The translations under genes and the position numbers were made by a program. A stretch of 64,000 nt of DNA from Streptomyces sp. TLI_105 (lineage in GTDB: Bacteria; Actinomycetota; Actinomycetes; Streptomycetales; Streptomycetaceae). Positions 48,124 to 56,349 of the stretch are shown in pieces. Below the pieces are notes generated by a model. That model was not told where the DNA came from. It ran no database searches and saw only the letters and a list, made by a program, of their open reading frames with translations. The DNA lies in contig NZ_FNSM01000001.1 of NCBI RefSeq assembly GCF_900105415.1, positions 4,120,501 through 4,184,500 on the forward strand, in the 5' to 3' direction. Each line of letters starts with the position of its first letter. Position 1 is the first letter of the stretch.

Positions 48124-49521
48124 TCAGACCTGGGCCAGGGCCCAGAAGCCGACCGCGAGGCACACCAGCGCGACCAGGAGCACCGGGACCGCCACCTTCG
48201 GGGGCGGTCCCGGTCGGCGTACGGGGGCGAGCGGCGCGGGAGCCCGGTCGGGGTGAGGGGCGTACGGGTGGCCGGGGGCGTACGGATGGGCGGGAGCCTG
48301 CCCGTACGGCGCCGCGGGGGCGGTCACCTGCTCGAAGGCTGAGGCCGGGGCCGGGTGCGGGACCGGCGGAGGCAGATGGAAGCTGCCCGTCTCGGAGGGC
48401 CCGGGCGGCGGGGTCGCCGGGGCCTGGGCGGTGGGCCGGTACGACGGGTACGGCTGGGACTGCGGCGGCTGTACGGGCGGTCCCTGGGCCGGTACGGGCA
48501 CGGGAGCGGCCGCAGGTGCGGCGAGGCCCGTGGCGGCGGGGCGCGGGGGCTCCGTGGGCCCTGCGGGGCTTGTGGATCCGGCGGGGCTTGTGGACGCCGT
48601 GGGGCCCGTGGGGTGTGCAGAGTCCCTGGGGCCCATGGGTCCTGTGGGGCCTTCTGGGCCGAATCCGGACGGGAGGGGGCCGAGTTGGTCGAGGATCTCC
48701 ACCGGCTCCTCGTCGGGGCGCGGCTCGGGCAGCATCTCCACCGCGGCGCTCAGCGCCTTCCGCGCTCCCGTGGCCGTCCGGAACCGTGCCTGGGGATCGG
48801 GCTGGAGCAGCCCGGCGAGCACCTGCCACAAGGGCTCCGGGACGCCCTCGGGGGCGCCCGGAGTGCCGTGCGCGAGGAAGTGCTCGACCAGCGTCCGGGA
48901 GTCCGGCTTGCGGCCCTTGAGCAGATAGAGCGCGACCAGTCCGACGGCGAACAGGTCGGCGGTGAAGTCCGGCTCGGCGCCGAGGAGCTGCTCCGGCGCG
49001 AAGTAGCCGGGCGTCCCCACCACGTAGTCGGTCTCGGTGAGGCGGGGTTCGCCCTTGCGCATGGAGATGCCGAAGTCGGACAGCCGCAGGTGCGGCCGCC
49101 CGGTGCCCGTGACCTCCATGAGGATGTTGGCGGGCTTGATGTCACGGTGCACGACCCCCTCGGCGTGCACCGTGGCCAGGCCCGAGAGCAGCTGGTCGAG
49201 CAGCGTGCAGACGAAGCGGGGCGGCAGCGGGCCGTAGTCCCCGATGACGTGGGCCAGCGAGCCGCCGGCCACCAGGTCCATGGTGAAGAGGACCTTGTCG
49301 TCGTCGGCGGCCCAGCTGGCCGGGGCGAGGACGTGCGGATGGTCGATCCGCAGCGCCTGCTCGCGGACGAAGCGGAGCAGCGTGTGCGCGTCGCTCTGCA
49401 GGAGCACCTTGGCCGCCACGTAGCGGCGGCGCCGGTGGTCCCAGGCACGCCACACGGCGCCCGCCCCGCCGCGCCCGATCGGGTCGATCAGCTCGTACCG
49501 ACCAGCGAAGACCTCACCCAT
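48124..49521 (-). CDS. Ser/Thr protein kinase with collagen-like linker and C-terminal membrane anchor
   Basis: 465 residues from ATG 49521. Hanks-type kinase domain, residues about 8-265: ATP lysine Lys38, catalytic loop HRDIKPANIL (Asp127) and DFG (Asp149-Phe-Gly). All catalytic residues are present. A long Gly/Pro-rich linker with GPTGPMGP- and STSPAGSTSPAG-type repeats follows. The last 22 residues are a membrane helix (VPVLLVALVCLAVGFWALAQ), with no sensor domain outside the cell. It probably receives its signal in the cytoplasm or through partners. The XRE gene lies immediately upstream on the same strand. Confidence 0.88.
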   Translation of the reverse strand: MGEVFAGRYELIDPIGRGGAGAVWRAWDHRRRRYVAAKVLLQSDAHTLLRFVREQALRIDHPHVLAPASWAADDDKVLFTMDLVAGGSLAHVIGDYGPLPPRFVCTLLDQLLSGLATVHAEGVVHRDIKPANILMEVTGTGRPHLRLSDFGISMRKGEPRLTETDYVVGTPGYFAPEQLLGAEPDFTADLFAVGLVALYLLKGRKPDSRTLVEHFLAHGTPGAPEGVPEPLWQVLAGLLQPDPQARFRTATGARKALSAAVEMLPEPRPDEEPVEILDQLGPLPSGFGPEGPTGPMGPRDSAHPTGPTASTSPAGSTSPAGPTEPPRPAATGLAAPAAAPVPVPAQGPPVQPPQSQPYPSYRPTAQAPATPPPGPSETGSFHLPPPVPHPAPASAFEQVTAPAAPYGQAPAHPYAPGHPYAPHPDRAPAPLAPVRRPGPPPKVAVPVLLVALVCLAVGFWALAQV

Positions 49522-49586
49522 CGCGCTGCGCCCGCTCCCCGTGTGCGTCGGCTCTCCGCGGTGCCGGCCGGCTGCCGGGACCCGCG

Positions 49587-50135
49587 TCAGTTCTGGTGCG
49601 ACTCGTAGTGGGCGACCGCGTCGGCGGTGCGCCCGGCGCCGTACACCCGGAGGAACTCTGCCAGTTCCGGGTGGGCCGGGGCGAGCGAGTCGGCGGCGTC
49701 GATGATGTCGCCGGCGGCGGCCACGGAGCGCAACAGGGACTGGATCTCGCGGACCACGCGGCGCACGGTCGGCCCGCCCGAGCCGGTGCCGGGCTGGCTC
49801 GTGGCGGTGAGGACGGAACCGCCCTGCGACTTCTTGACCTCGTCCATCCGGTCGGTGGCCTCGGCGGCGCTGACGCTGCCGTCGGCGACCTGGACGGCGA
49901 GCTCCTGGAGGGCCTGGACGCGCTGGACGACGGCCGGATTGCCGATCTTGGCCCGTTGGCCGCTCATCAGCTGGGACAGCATGGGCGCGGAGAGCCCGAG
50001 CACGGCCGCGAGCCTGGCCTGATTGAGCCCGAGGTCGTCGATCAGGCGACGGAAGAGCGCCCCCAGCGGCTCTCCGTACCAACTGCGCTGAAGCTCTCTG
50101 GCTCTCGCCGTGGCTTCCTGCTGCGCTGCGTCCAT
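49587..50135 (-). CDS. XRE-type helix-turn-helix protein
   Basis: 182 residues. HTH at about 36-60 (LGLNQARLAAVLGLSAPMLS, then SGQRAKIGNP). A helical C-terminal half (about 115-182) follows a Gly/Ser-rich linker. The second helix and LSQLMSGQRAKIGNP are characteristic of a conserved Streptomyces group that is found with the membrane kinase gene. It is 65 bp upstream of the kinase gene and on the same strand. It could be a phosphorylation target (inference). Confidence 0.85.
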   Translation of the reverse strand: MDAAQQEATARARELQRSWYGEPLGALFRRLIDDLGLNQARLAAVLGLSAPMLSQLMSGQRAKIGNPAVVQRVQALQELAVQVADGSVSAAEATDRMDEVKKSQGGSVLTATSQPGTGSGGPTVRRVVREIQSLLRSVAAAGDIIDAADSLAPAHPELAEFLRVYGAGRTADAVAHYESHQN

Positions 50136-50263
50136 TGCTTCTCCCCATCCCTTGGTTCGCCACTGCGAACCCCGGTCAGCATCTTACGGAGAGTGGTCGC
50201 CCACCGGGAGTCCCAATCCTTTTGCCTGACATGGGGGGTGACCCGGTACGCTGTCCTCGTTCC

Positions 50264-50336
50264 GGGGCCTTAGCTCAGTTGGTAGAGCGCTGTCTTTGCA
50301 TGGCAGATGTCAGGGGTTCGACTCCCCTAGGCTCCA
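50264..50336 (+). tRNA. tRNA-Ala (anticodon TGC)
   Basis: 73 nt. Acceptor GGGGCCT/AGGCTCC with one G-T pair, D-arm GCTCAGTTGGTAGAGC, anticodon stem CTGTC/GGCAG around TTTGCAT (TGC), T-arm AGGGGTTCGACTCCCCT, discriminator A. CCA not encoded. Confidence 0.98.
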
Positions 50337-50341
50337 CCGGT

Positions 50342-50387
50342 GAAATGCCCTCCGGCACCGCGGAAGCGCGGCGTCGGAGGGCATTTC
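50342..50387 (+). terminator. Terminator after tRNA-Ala
   Basis: GAAATGCCCTCCG (50342-50354) pairs with CGGAGGGCATTTC (50375-50387). The inside can extend by seven more pairs to a GAAG loop. The arms end in ATTTC. Confidence 0.85.
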
Positions 50388-50486
50388 TCGTGCGGGCGCG
50401 GCGCCGAGCCGCCCTCGACCGCGGACGGCTCGACCCCGGCTCGGAGGCCCGTTACTCGACGAGCGGCACGTCACGCAAGTCAAACC

Positions 50487-50515
50487 TTGTACGGATTCTG
50501 TGAGCCACCTATGCT
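50487..50515 (+). promoter_or_regulatory. Weak promoter candidate before the acyltransferase
   Basis: TTGTAC (50487-50492), 17 bp, TATGCT (50510-50515). The -35 matches at only half the positions. It leaves a 65-base leader to the GTG at 50588. Confidence 0.3.
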
Positions 50516-50587
50516 CACTGCGCCGAGTCGATGCCCTGTGCGAACCAGGTGAGCTCGTCGGCCGCAGACCTAGGTGGGGATTTCCGA

Positions 50588-51703
50588 GTGTTGAACCAGC
50601 TGTCACCCGAGCTGCTCAAGGCCCGAATACCGCAGCCCGAGCCCCAGATCGCGCCGAGCCCGGGGACGAAGCGCCTCCCGCGGCTCCACGCGCTCGACGG
50701 GCTCAGGCTGGGAGCGGCGCTCATGGTGGTCATGTACCACTACACGGCCCGCGGCGGTGGCTGGCCGACGCCGGTGAGGGGGATATTCCCGGAGACCTTC
50801 CGAATATCGGCGTACGGCTATCTCGGTGTCCAGCTCTTCTTCATCATCAGCGGCTTCGTCGTCTGCATGAGCGCGTGGAACCGTCCCGTGAAGGCGTTCT
50901 TCGTCTCGCGGGTGATCCGGCTCTATCCGGCCTACTGGTTCGCGGTCATCGCGACCAGCGTCACCATCATGGTCATTCCCGGTGGCGCCCGTCACCTCCC
51001 GTGGCACGACATCCTGACGAACCTGACGATGCTTCAGCAGCCCCTCAGGGTGCCGCACGTCGACGGCGTCTACTGGACGCTCTTCACGGAGCTCCGCTTC
51101 TACCTCCTCTTCGCCCTGGTGGCCTGGTGGGGCCTGACCTACAAGCGGGTCCTGCTCTTCTGCTGCGTCTGGGGCGCGGCCACCATCCTCGTCGCCAAGC
51201 AGCCGCCCGGACCGCTGCGCCTGCTGCTGATCCCCGAGTACAGCTGGTTCTTCATCGCCGGAATGGCGTTCTACCTGATGTACCGGTTCCGTCCGAACCT
51301 GATGCTCTTCGGCATCGTCGGCGTCTCCTTCTGCGCCTCCCTCGCCCCCACCATGGAGGAGTTCGAGCACCTCACGCCCTTCCTCGGCAAGCGTGCCGCG
51401 TGGCCCGTGATCGTGCTGATCGCCGCGTTCTTCGGGGTCATGGCGCTCATCGCCACCGGCAAGCTCTCCCGGATCCAGTGGAAGTGGCTGCCGGTCGCGG
51501 GCGCGCTGACCTACCCGGTGTACCTGCTGCACGAGGTGATCGGCTGGGAGTTCTTCAGTTACTTCGCGCCGCGCGAGCTCGTCTCCCCGTGGACGCTCCT
51601 CGGCCTGGTGCTCCTCGGGGTGCTGGTGCTGTCGTACCTGGTGAACAAGCTCGTCGAGAAGCCGCTGAGCGCCTATCTCAAGCGCCACCTCGCCCAGCTC
51701 TGA
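50588..51703 (+). CDS. Acyltransferase family 3 (OafA/YrhL type) membrane protein
   Basis: 371 residues from GTG 50588 (AGGTGGGG upstream); an ATG at 50531 lacks a ribosome site. After a polar N-terminus comes RLHALDGLRLGAALMVVMYH, containing the catalytic-type histidine. LGVQLFFIISGFVVCMSAW and RVIRLYPAYW follow, all family hallmarks, with about ten helices. Such proteins O-acylate surface polysaccharides, wall sugars or secreted metabolites. The target is unknown. It is a single gene closed by a strong terminator. Confidence 0.88.
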   Translation: MLNQLSPELLKARIPQPEPQIAPSPGTKRLPRLHALDGLRLGAALMVVMYHYTARGGGWPTPVRGIFPETFRISAYGYLGVQLFFIISGFVVCMSAWNRPVKAFFVSRVIRLYPAYWFAVIATSVTIMVIPGGARHLPWHDILTNLTMLQQPLRVPHVDGVYWTLFTELRFYLLFALVAWWGLTYKRVLLFCCVWGAATILVAKQPPGPLRLLLIPEYSWFFIAGMAFYLMYRFRPNLMLFGIVGVSFCASLAPTMEEFEHLTPFLGKRAAWPVIVLIAAFFGVMALIATGKLSRIQWKWLPVAGALTYPVYLLHEVIGWEFFSYFAPRELVSPWTLLGLVLLGVLVLSYLVNKLVEKPLSAYLKRHLAQL

Positions 51704-51736
51704 CGGCCCGGACCGGCCCTGCCGGCACCGGATCGA

Positions 51737-51776
51737 CGCGAAAGGCCACGCCCCGCCCGGGGCGTGGCCTTTCGCG
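51737..51776 (+). terminator. Terminator after the acyltransferase gene
   Basis: 18-bp perfect stem (51737-51754 with 51759-51776) and a GCCC loop. The arm contains CCTTTCGCG, and the hairpin lies 33 bp after the stop codon. Confidence 0.9.
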
Positions 51777-51925
51777 TTGATCCGGACGGGTGGTGTTCAT
51801 CCGAAGAACTGCGCGGCGACGGCGTCGGTCCGCGGAAATCGGGACCGCATCAACATCATGAGAAAGGTATGTAAAGCGCGCAACCCGAAATGAACCATCC
51901 GAGAACGTCACGAAAGTGAGGGGTC

Positions 51926-52300
51926 ATGGCCACCGCCAAGGTCAAGCAGTTCTGGACCGCCTTCATCTCCGTCCTCTTCGCCCTCCTCGCCTCCGTCGGC
52001 CTGGCGAGCACCGCCGCCGCGGCCGGGCAGCCCTCCGTCCAGCAGCCCGAGGAGCCGGCCGCCCCCGCCGCCGTCCCCGCCGCCACCGCCGTGGAGCGCG
52101 CGCTCGCCCCCGTACCGGCACAGCGGGCGCGCCGGTGGCCGCTCGTCGGGGACCGCTCCCTGCCGCCCACCATCAAGCAGCGCATCGCCGCAGAGGCCCA
52201 CGGTTCCTCCCCTTCCGCGCGCCAGCGGTCCTCGTCGACCGCCGGGGTCGAGAGCGACCCGGTCGCACTGACGGAGCTCGCGCTCGCCGCGGCGGCGTAG
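51926..52300 (+). CDS. Small secreted DUF6344-type protein
   Basis: 124 residues. An N-terminal signal sequence or anchor (KQFWTAFISVLFALLASVGL, then ASTAAAA) is followed by a Pro/Ala-rich segment. The conserved core is RRWPLVGDRSLPPTIKQRIA, then AEAHGSSPSARQR, which I associate with the Streptomyces DUF6344 family. The ATG at 51926 follows GAGGGG. Function unknown; probably at the cell surface. Confidence 0.78.
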   Translation: MATAKVKQFWTAFISVLFALLASVGLASTAAAAGQPSVQQPEEPAAPAAVPAATAVERALAPVPAQRARRWPLVGDRSLPPTIKQRIAAEAHGSSPSARQRSSSTAGVESDPVALTELALAAAA

Positions 52301-52404
52301 GGCGTGGGGAGCCACGACGCGTACTCCCCACACCCCACCCGCGGGATCCCGTGGAACGGCCACGGGAGGATCGGCGAGCCCCCAGCGGGACCGGCGGAAC
52401 CTCC

Positions 52405-52525
52405 CCCGTACGACCCGGCACGACCTCAGCGGAGTCCGTACGACCCCGCAGCATCCCGGCACGACCCGGCACGACCCGGCAGGATCCGGCAGGACCCCGG
52501 TAGGACCCGGTAGGACCCCGGCAGG
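52405..52525. repeat. Imperfect 10-11 bp tandem repeats
   Basis: Units such as ACGACCCGGC, ACGACCCGGC, AGGATCCGGC, AGGACCCCGG and TAGGACCCGG follow each other from about 52405 to 52525, clearest after 52455. The 237-bp gap 52301-52537 between converging genes contains nothing else recognisable and no obvious hairpin terminator. Confidence 0.75.
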
Positions 52526-52537
52526 AGTGGCGGTCGG

Positions 52538-53254
52538 TCAGCGGCGCTCGTCGCGTTCGGCGGCTTCTGCGGCGGCCGCGGCATCCGCATCGGCGTCCGC
52601 CTCCGCATCGATCTCCGCCTCCGTGTCGAGGGGAGTCCCCTTGCCGTCCACGGGCGACAGCGAGGAGTCCTCGTCCATCTCGGTGGGTGCGGGAGGCTCG
52701 ACCAGCCAGTCGGGATTGGCCTGCTTGTCCCACCACTTCCAGGCGGCGAACACGCCGCCGGCCAGTACGCCGAGGACGACGAGTCCCTTGGCGAGGCGTC
52801 CGGCCCTGGCCCGACGCTCGTGCTTCCTCACGATCTTCTGGATTTCCTTCGGCGTCACCTGACCGCGCAGCGCGGCCCAGGCGGCGGTGGAACGCGCCCC
52901 GGCCTCCTCCAGGACGGGACCGGTCGCGGCGACCGCGCTCTCGACGCGCGGAACGGTGTAGTCGGCCGCCTGACGGGCGGCATAGCGGGTCTTGACCGCC
53001 GCACGGTGTGCGGCCGCGTCGACCCGTGGCGGTACACGTGGTGCGACATACGAGTCGTACTGCACACGAGCCTGCGCCCGGGCCTGTTGAGCGGCCTTCG
53101 AGAGCTTCGGCGCGAGCATCGCCCGCGCCTCGTGCGCGTAGAGCGTGGCCTGGTCCTTGGCCGTGCCGGCGTACGGCGCCACCACTTCCGCGGCGTGCAG
53201 GACGCTCTCCTTCGCCGATCCTGTCGCGGCGCGCACGCTGTCCATGCGGGTCAC
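52538..53254 (-). CDS. DUF5324-type membrane protein
   Basis: 238 residues from GTG 53254 (GGAGGAG 7 bp upstream; an ATG three codons on is too distant). A long helical Ala/Arg-rich cytoplasmic region (1-165, SVLHAAEVVAPYAGTAKDQA) resembles amphipathic repeat proteins. It is followed by one membrane helix (about 160-178, KGLVVLGVLAGGVFAAWKWW) and an acidic C-terminus with an EIDAEADADADAAAAAEAA stretch. Conserved among Streptomyces; no known role. Confidence 0.8.
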   Translation of the reverse strand: MTRMDSVRAATGSAKESVLHAAEVVAPYAGTAKDQATLYAHEARAMLAPKLSKAAQQARAQARVQYDSYVAPRVPPRVDAAAHRAAVKTRYAARQAADYTVPRVESAVAATGPVLEEAGARSTAAWAALRGQVTPKEIQKIVRKHERRARAGRLAKGLVVLGVLAGGVFAAWKWWDKQANPDWLVEPPAPTEMDEDSSLSPVDGKGTPLDTEAEIDAEADADADAAAAAEAAERDERR

Positions 53255-53425
53255 GGGACTCCTCCTCCTCGGTGGCGATGTCGGTTTTTCACCTTTCCAT
53301 CCTTTTCGGAATCATGCCCGCCGGAGCGAGGTCCGGCATGTGGGGCTGGCATCCGGGGCATGCGAGGATCGGACACGTCAGAGACAACGCGGCATGACGC
53401 GAGACGACGTGGACGGAAGGCGACC

Positions 53426-53953
53426 GTGGCCGAGCAGCTGTACGCGATCCTCAAGACGAGCCTGGGAGACATCGAGGTGCGGCTGATGCCGTTCCACGCC
53501 CCGAAGACGGTTCGGAACTTCGTCGACCTCGCCTCCGGCGAGCGCGAGTGGACGCACCCCGCCACCGGCAAGGTCTCCTCGGACCCGCTCTACGACGGAA
53601 CGGTCTTCCACCGGGTCATCAAGGGATTCATGATCCAGGGCGGCGACCCGCTGGGGAACGGCACGGGCGGACCGGGCTACGAGTTCGCCGACGAGTTCCA
53701 CCCGGAACTCTTCTTCGACCGCCCCTACCTGCTGGCCATGGCCAACGCCGGCCCGGGCACCAACGGCTCGCAGTTCTTCGTCACCGTCGGCCCCGCGACC
53801 TGGCTGAACCGCAAGCACACCATCTTCGGCGAGGTCGTGGACAAGGAGAGCCGGAAGGTCGTGGACGCCATCGCGGCCACCGCGACCGACCCCCACACCG
53901 AGCGTCCGCTCCAGGACGTGGTCATCGAGTCCGTGGTGGTCGAGAAGCGCTGA
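53426..53953 (+). CDS. Cyclophilin-type peptidyl-prolyl cis-trans isomerase
   Basis: 175 residues from GTG 53426 (GGAAGG upstream). It has the catalytic and binding motifs FHRVIKGFMIQGGDP, the ANAGPGTNGSQFFVT loop, and WLNRKHTIFGEV. No signal sequence, so it is cytoplasmic. It catalyses proline isomerisation in folding. The DnaA-box cluster and crgA lie beyond the next gene. Confidence 0.95.
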   Translation: MAEQLYAILKTSLGDIEVRLMPFHAPKTVRNFVDLASGEREWTHPATGKVSSDPLYDGTVFHRVIKGFMIQGGDPLGNGTGGPGYEFADEFHPELFFDRPYLLAMANAGPGTNGSQFFVTVGPATWLNRKHTIFGEVVDKESRKVVDAIAATATDPHTERPLQDVVIESVVVEKR

Positions 53954-53975
53954 GGCGGAAGGGACGGGACCTCCC

Positions 53976-54839
53976 ATGGACACGCAGCCCGGTCTGTTGC
54001 GCTGCTACCGCCACCCGGAGGCCGAGACCGGCATCCGCTGCGCCCGCTGCGAGAGGCCCATCTGCACGCAGTGCATGATCTCCGCCTCCGTGGGCTTCCA
54101 GTGCCCCGAGTGCGTGCGGGGCGGCTCGGGGACGGGTCACGCCGCCGACGCCAACCAGCCCCGGACGCTCGCGGGCGGCCGGATGGCGGCGGACGAGCGG
54201 TTCGTCACCAAGATCCTCATCGCGATCAACCTGGCGCTGTTCATCGCCGTCCAGGTGGTGGGCGACCGGCTCGTCGACGACCTGGCGCTCATCGGCGGCG
54301 CGTACCTGCCGAGCGGTGAGCTGGTCGGGGTCTCGGACGGCGAGTGGTACCGCCTGCTGACCTCCGCCTTCCTCCACCAGGAGGTCCCGCACTTCCTCTT
54401 CAACATGCTGGGCCTGTGGGTGATCGGCGGGATCGTCGAACCCGAGCTCGGGCGGATCCGGTACGCGGCCCTCTGTCTGCTCGCCGGGCTCTCCGGCTCC
54501 GCGCTCGCCTATCTGCTCTCCCCGCAGAACCAGTTCTCGCTGGGCGCCTCCGGCGTCGTCTACGGCCTGATCGGCGCCTGGGCCGTGCTGGCCCGACGGC
54601 AGCGGCAGGACATGCGGCCGGTGGTCCTCTTCGTGGGGCTGTCGTTGCTCATCACGTTCACCCGTCCGGGGATCTCGTGGGAGGCGCACGTCGGCGGTCT
54701 GGTGGCCGGCGCCCTGGTCGCGTACGCGATGGTGCACGCGCCGCGGGCCCGTCGGGACCTCGTGCAGTACGGGGCCTGTGCGCTGGTGCTCCTGATCGAC
54801 CTGGGGATCGTGCTCGCCCGTTCGGCAGCGCTCACCTGA
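53976..54839 (+). CDS. Rhomboid intramembrane serine protease with N-terminal zinc ribbon
   Basis: 287 residues. Residues 10-50 hold six Cys and one His in CYRHPEAETGIRCARCE, then CTQCM and CPEC, a B-box-like zinc ribbon. The rhomboid core follows with about seven helices: HFLFNMLGLWVIGGIVEPEL, the catalytic serine in LGASGVVYGLIGAW, and the catalytic histidine in SWEAHVGGLVAG. It cleaves membrane proteins within the bilayer. The substrate is unknown. It is 22 bp after the cyclophilin gene. Confidence 0.93.
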   Translation: MDTQPGLLRCYRHPEAETGIRCARCERPICTQCMISASVGFQCPECVRGGSGTGHAADANQPRTLAGGRMAADERFVTKILIAINLALFIAVQVVGDRLVDDLALIGGAYLPSGELVGVSDGEWYRLLTSAFLHQEVPHFLFNMLGLWVIGGIVEPELGRIRYAALCLLAGLSGSALAYLLSPQNQFSLGASGVVYGLIGAWAVLARRQRQDMRPVVLFVGLSLLITFTRPGISWEAHVGGLVAGALVAYAMVHAPRARRDLVQYGACALVLLIDLGIVLARSAALT

Positions 54840-54884
54840 GCATGCACACCTGTGGAAGAGCTCTTCTGTGAGCTTTCCCCAGAG

Positions 54885-55086
54885 TTATCCACAGTGTGTG
54901 GCGGGTTCTGTCCTCTGCGTGGGGAAAGACTGCGCCCCCCGCCTCTGACCTGGTATTTCTCCAGGGAGGCGAGGGGCGCTGTGTATAACGTCGAGGGTGA
55001 TTCCGGTCATACCGGCGTCAACCTCGTGCCGAGTTATCCACAGATCTTCGTAAGTTATCCAGTGCTGTGCACAACTCTGTGGATAA
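54885..55086. promoter_or_regulatory. Compact DnaA-box cluster between the rhomboid gene and crgA
   Basis: Three perfect TTATCCACA boxes occur: forward at 54885-54893 and 55034-55042, reverse (TGTGGATAA) at 55078-55086. Near-boxes are TTATCCAGT 55055-55063 and TGTGCACAA 55066-55074. No gene occupies the 316-bp gap 54840-55155. These match the consensus better than the boxes of oriC. In S. coelicolor, high-affinity DnaA-box clusters near oriC titrate DnaA and limit initiation. This is a good candidate for one of them. Confidence 0.8.
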
Positions 55087-55155
55087 GCTCGGGGGAGAAC
55101 TTGACGAGCGGCCCGTGCGACCGCTAGGTCGCCCGGCCCGCCCCTGCTTCCGCCG

Positions 55156-55407
55156 CTACTTCCACTGCGTGGAGACGCCGAAGCCGGCCGCGATGAAGCC
55201 GAAGCCCACCACGATGTTCCAGTTCCGGATCGACTCGACCGGCATGGAGCCGTCGGTGACGTAGAAGACCACGATCCACACCAGCCCGATGGCGAACAGC
55301 GCCAGCATCACGGGCGCCACCCAGCTGCGGTTGGTCAGCTTGATATTGGTGGCCTTGACGGGCGGAGGCGTGAAGTCGGCCTTCTTGCGGATCCGTGACT
55401 TCGGCAC
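55156..55407 (-). CDS. crgA: Cell division regulator CrgA
   Basis: 83 residues: [20 protein letters not shown], two membrane helices (about 28-50 and 62-83), and the family end GVSTQWK. CrgA coordinates FtsZ-ring assembly and wall synthesis during aerial hyphal septation in Streptomyces and mycobacteria. The GTG at 55407 follows AGGAGAG. Opposite, the DUF881 gene is transcribed divergently. Confidence 0.95.
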   Translation of the reverse strand: MPKSRIRKKADFTPPPVKATNIKLTNRSWVAPVMLALFAIGLVWIVVFYVTDGSMPVESIRNWNIVVGFGFIAAGFGVSTQWK

Positions 55408-55547
55408 GAGGGACTCTCCTGTCGATGCGCTGCGTGACCGCGCAGGGAACTGTGGCTGGCGCCGGGATGTGACGAAGGAGGACGACTGCGTCCCCCAAGC
55501 GTCCGTTAGCGTAGTGGTTCCGCGGCACCGAAGGGGATCAGGGTACG

Positions 55548-56315
55548 TTGAGCAATTCCGCCGACACTCCCGAAGGGCCGGGCCGCACCACGAGGTGGCG
55601 CCCCGTCCGGGCGCTCACCCTTGCCGTCTTCGCCCTCGCCGGACTGATCTTCGTCACGAGCTTCAACACCGCCAAGGGCACCAACCTCCGGACGGACGCC
55701 TCGCTCCTGAGGCTCTCCGACCTCATCGAGGAACGCAGCCACAAGAACGCCGGCCTCGACGAGTCCACCGCGGCCCTCCGCACCCAGGTCGACTCCCTCG
55801 CCGCCCGCGACGACGGCTCCACGCGCGCGGAGGACGAGAAGCTCGACGCGCTCGAGGCGAAGGCCGGGACCACCGAGGTCTCCGGCTCCGGCCTCACCGT
55901 CACCCTCGACGACGCCCCGCCGAACGCCCAGGCCGCCCCCGGCTACCCCGAACCGCAGGCCAACGACCTCGTCATCCACCAGCAGGACCTCCAAGCCGTC
56001 GTCAACGCCCTGTGGCACGGCGGCGCCGAAGGCATCCGGGTCATGGACCAGCGGCTCATCTCCACCAGCGCCGTGCGCTGCGTCGGCAACACCCTGATCC
56101 TCCAGGGCCGCGTCTACTCCCCGCCGTACAAGATCACCGCCGTCGGTGACCGGGGGAAGCTGACCAAGGCCCTCGCCGACTCCCCCGCGCTCCAGAACTA
56201 CCAGCTGTACGTCAAGGCGTACGGACTCGGCTGGAAAGTCGACGAGCACAGGGCGGTGACTCTTCCCGGCTACTCGGGCACAGTGGACCTCCACTACGCG
56301 AAGCCGGTGAGCTGA
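55548..56315 (+). CDS. DUF881 family membrane protein
   Basis: 255 residues. One N-terminal membrane helix (about 18-40), a coiled-coil region (about 55-110), and an extracytoplasmic DUF881 domain with [20 protein letters not shown] and [13 protein letters not shown] followed by [12 protein letters not shown]. The family lies near division genes in many Gram-positive bacteria and is YlxX/YlxW-like. The start is TTG 55548 behind AAGGGG. Between crgA and sortase genes; precise role unknown. Confidence 0.88.
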   Translation: MSNSADTPEGPGRTTRWRPVRALTLAVFALAGLIFVTSFNTAKGTNLRTDASLLRLSDLIEERSHKNAGLDESTAALRTQVDSLAARDDGSTRAEDEKLDALEAKAGTTEVSGSGLTVTLDDAPPNAQAAPGYPEPQANDLVIHQQDLQAVVNALWHGGAEGIRVMDQRLISTSAVRCVGNTLILQGRVYSPPYKITAVGDRGKLTKALADSPALQNYQLYVKAYGLGWKVDEHRAVTLPGYSGTVDLHYAKPVS

Positions 56316-56349
56316 CGCGTCGAGGGGTCGACCGGGGGGAGCCGGGGCC

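Noticed and set aside
53310..53335. GGAAT-N18-GTC before the cyclophilin gene as a sigma-R promoter
   Set aside because: The second element is GTC instead of GTT, and no thiol-stress link exists; probably chance.
54956..54989. TATAAC at 54984 as a -10 of a small RNA promoter in the DnaA-box gap
   Set aside because: No acceptable -35 at the right distance and no transcript-like structure downstream before crgA on the opposite strand.
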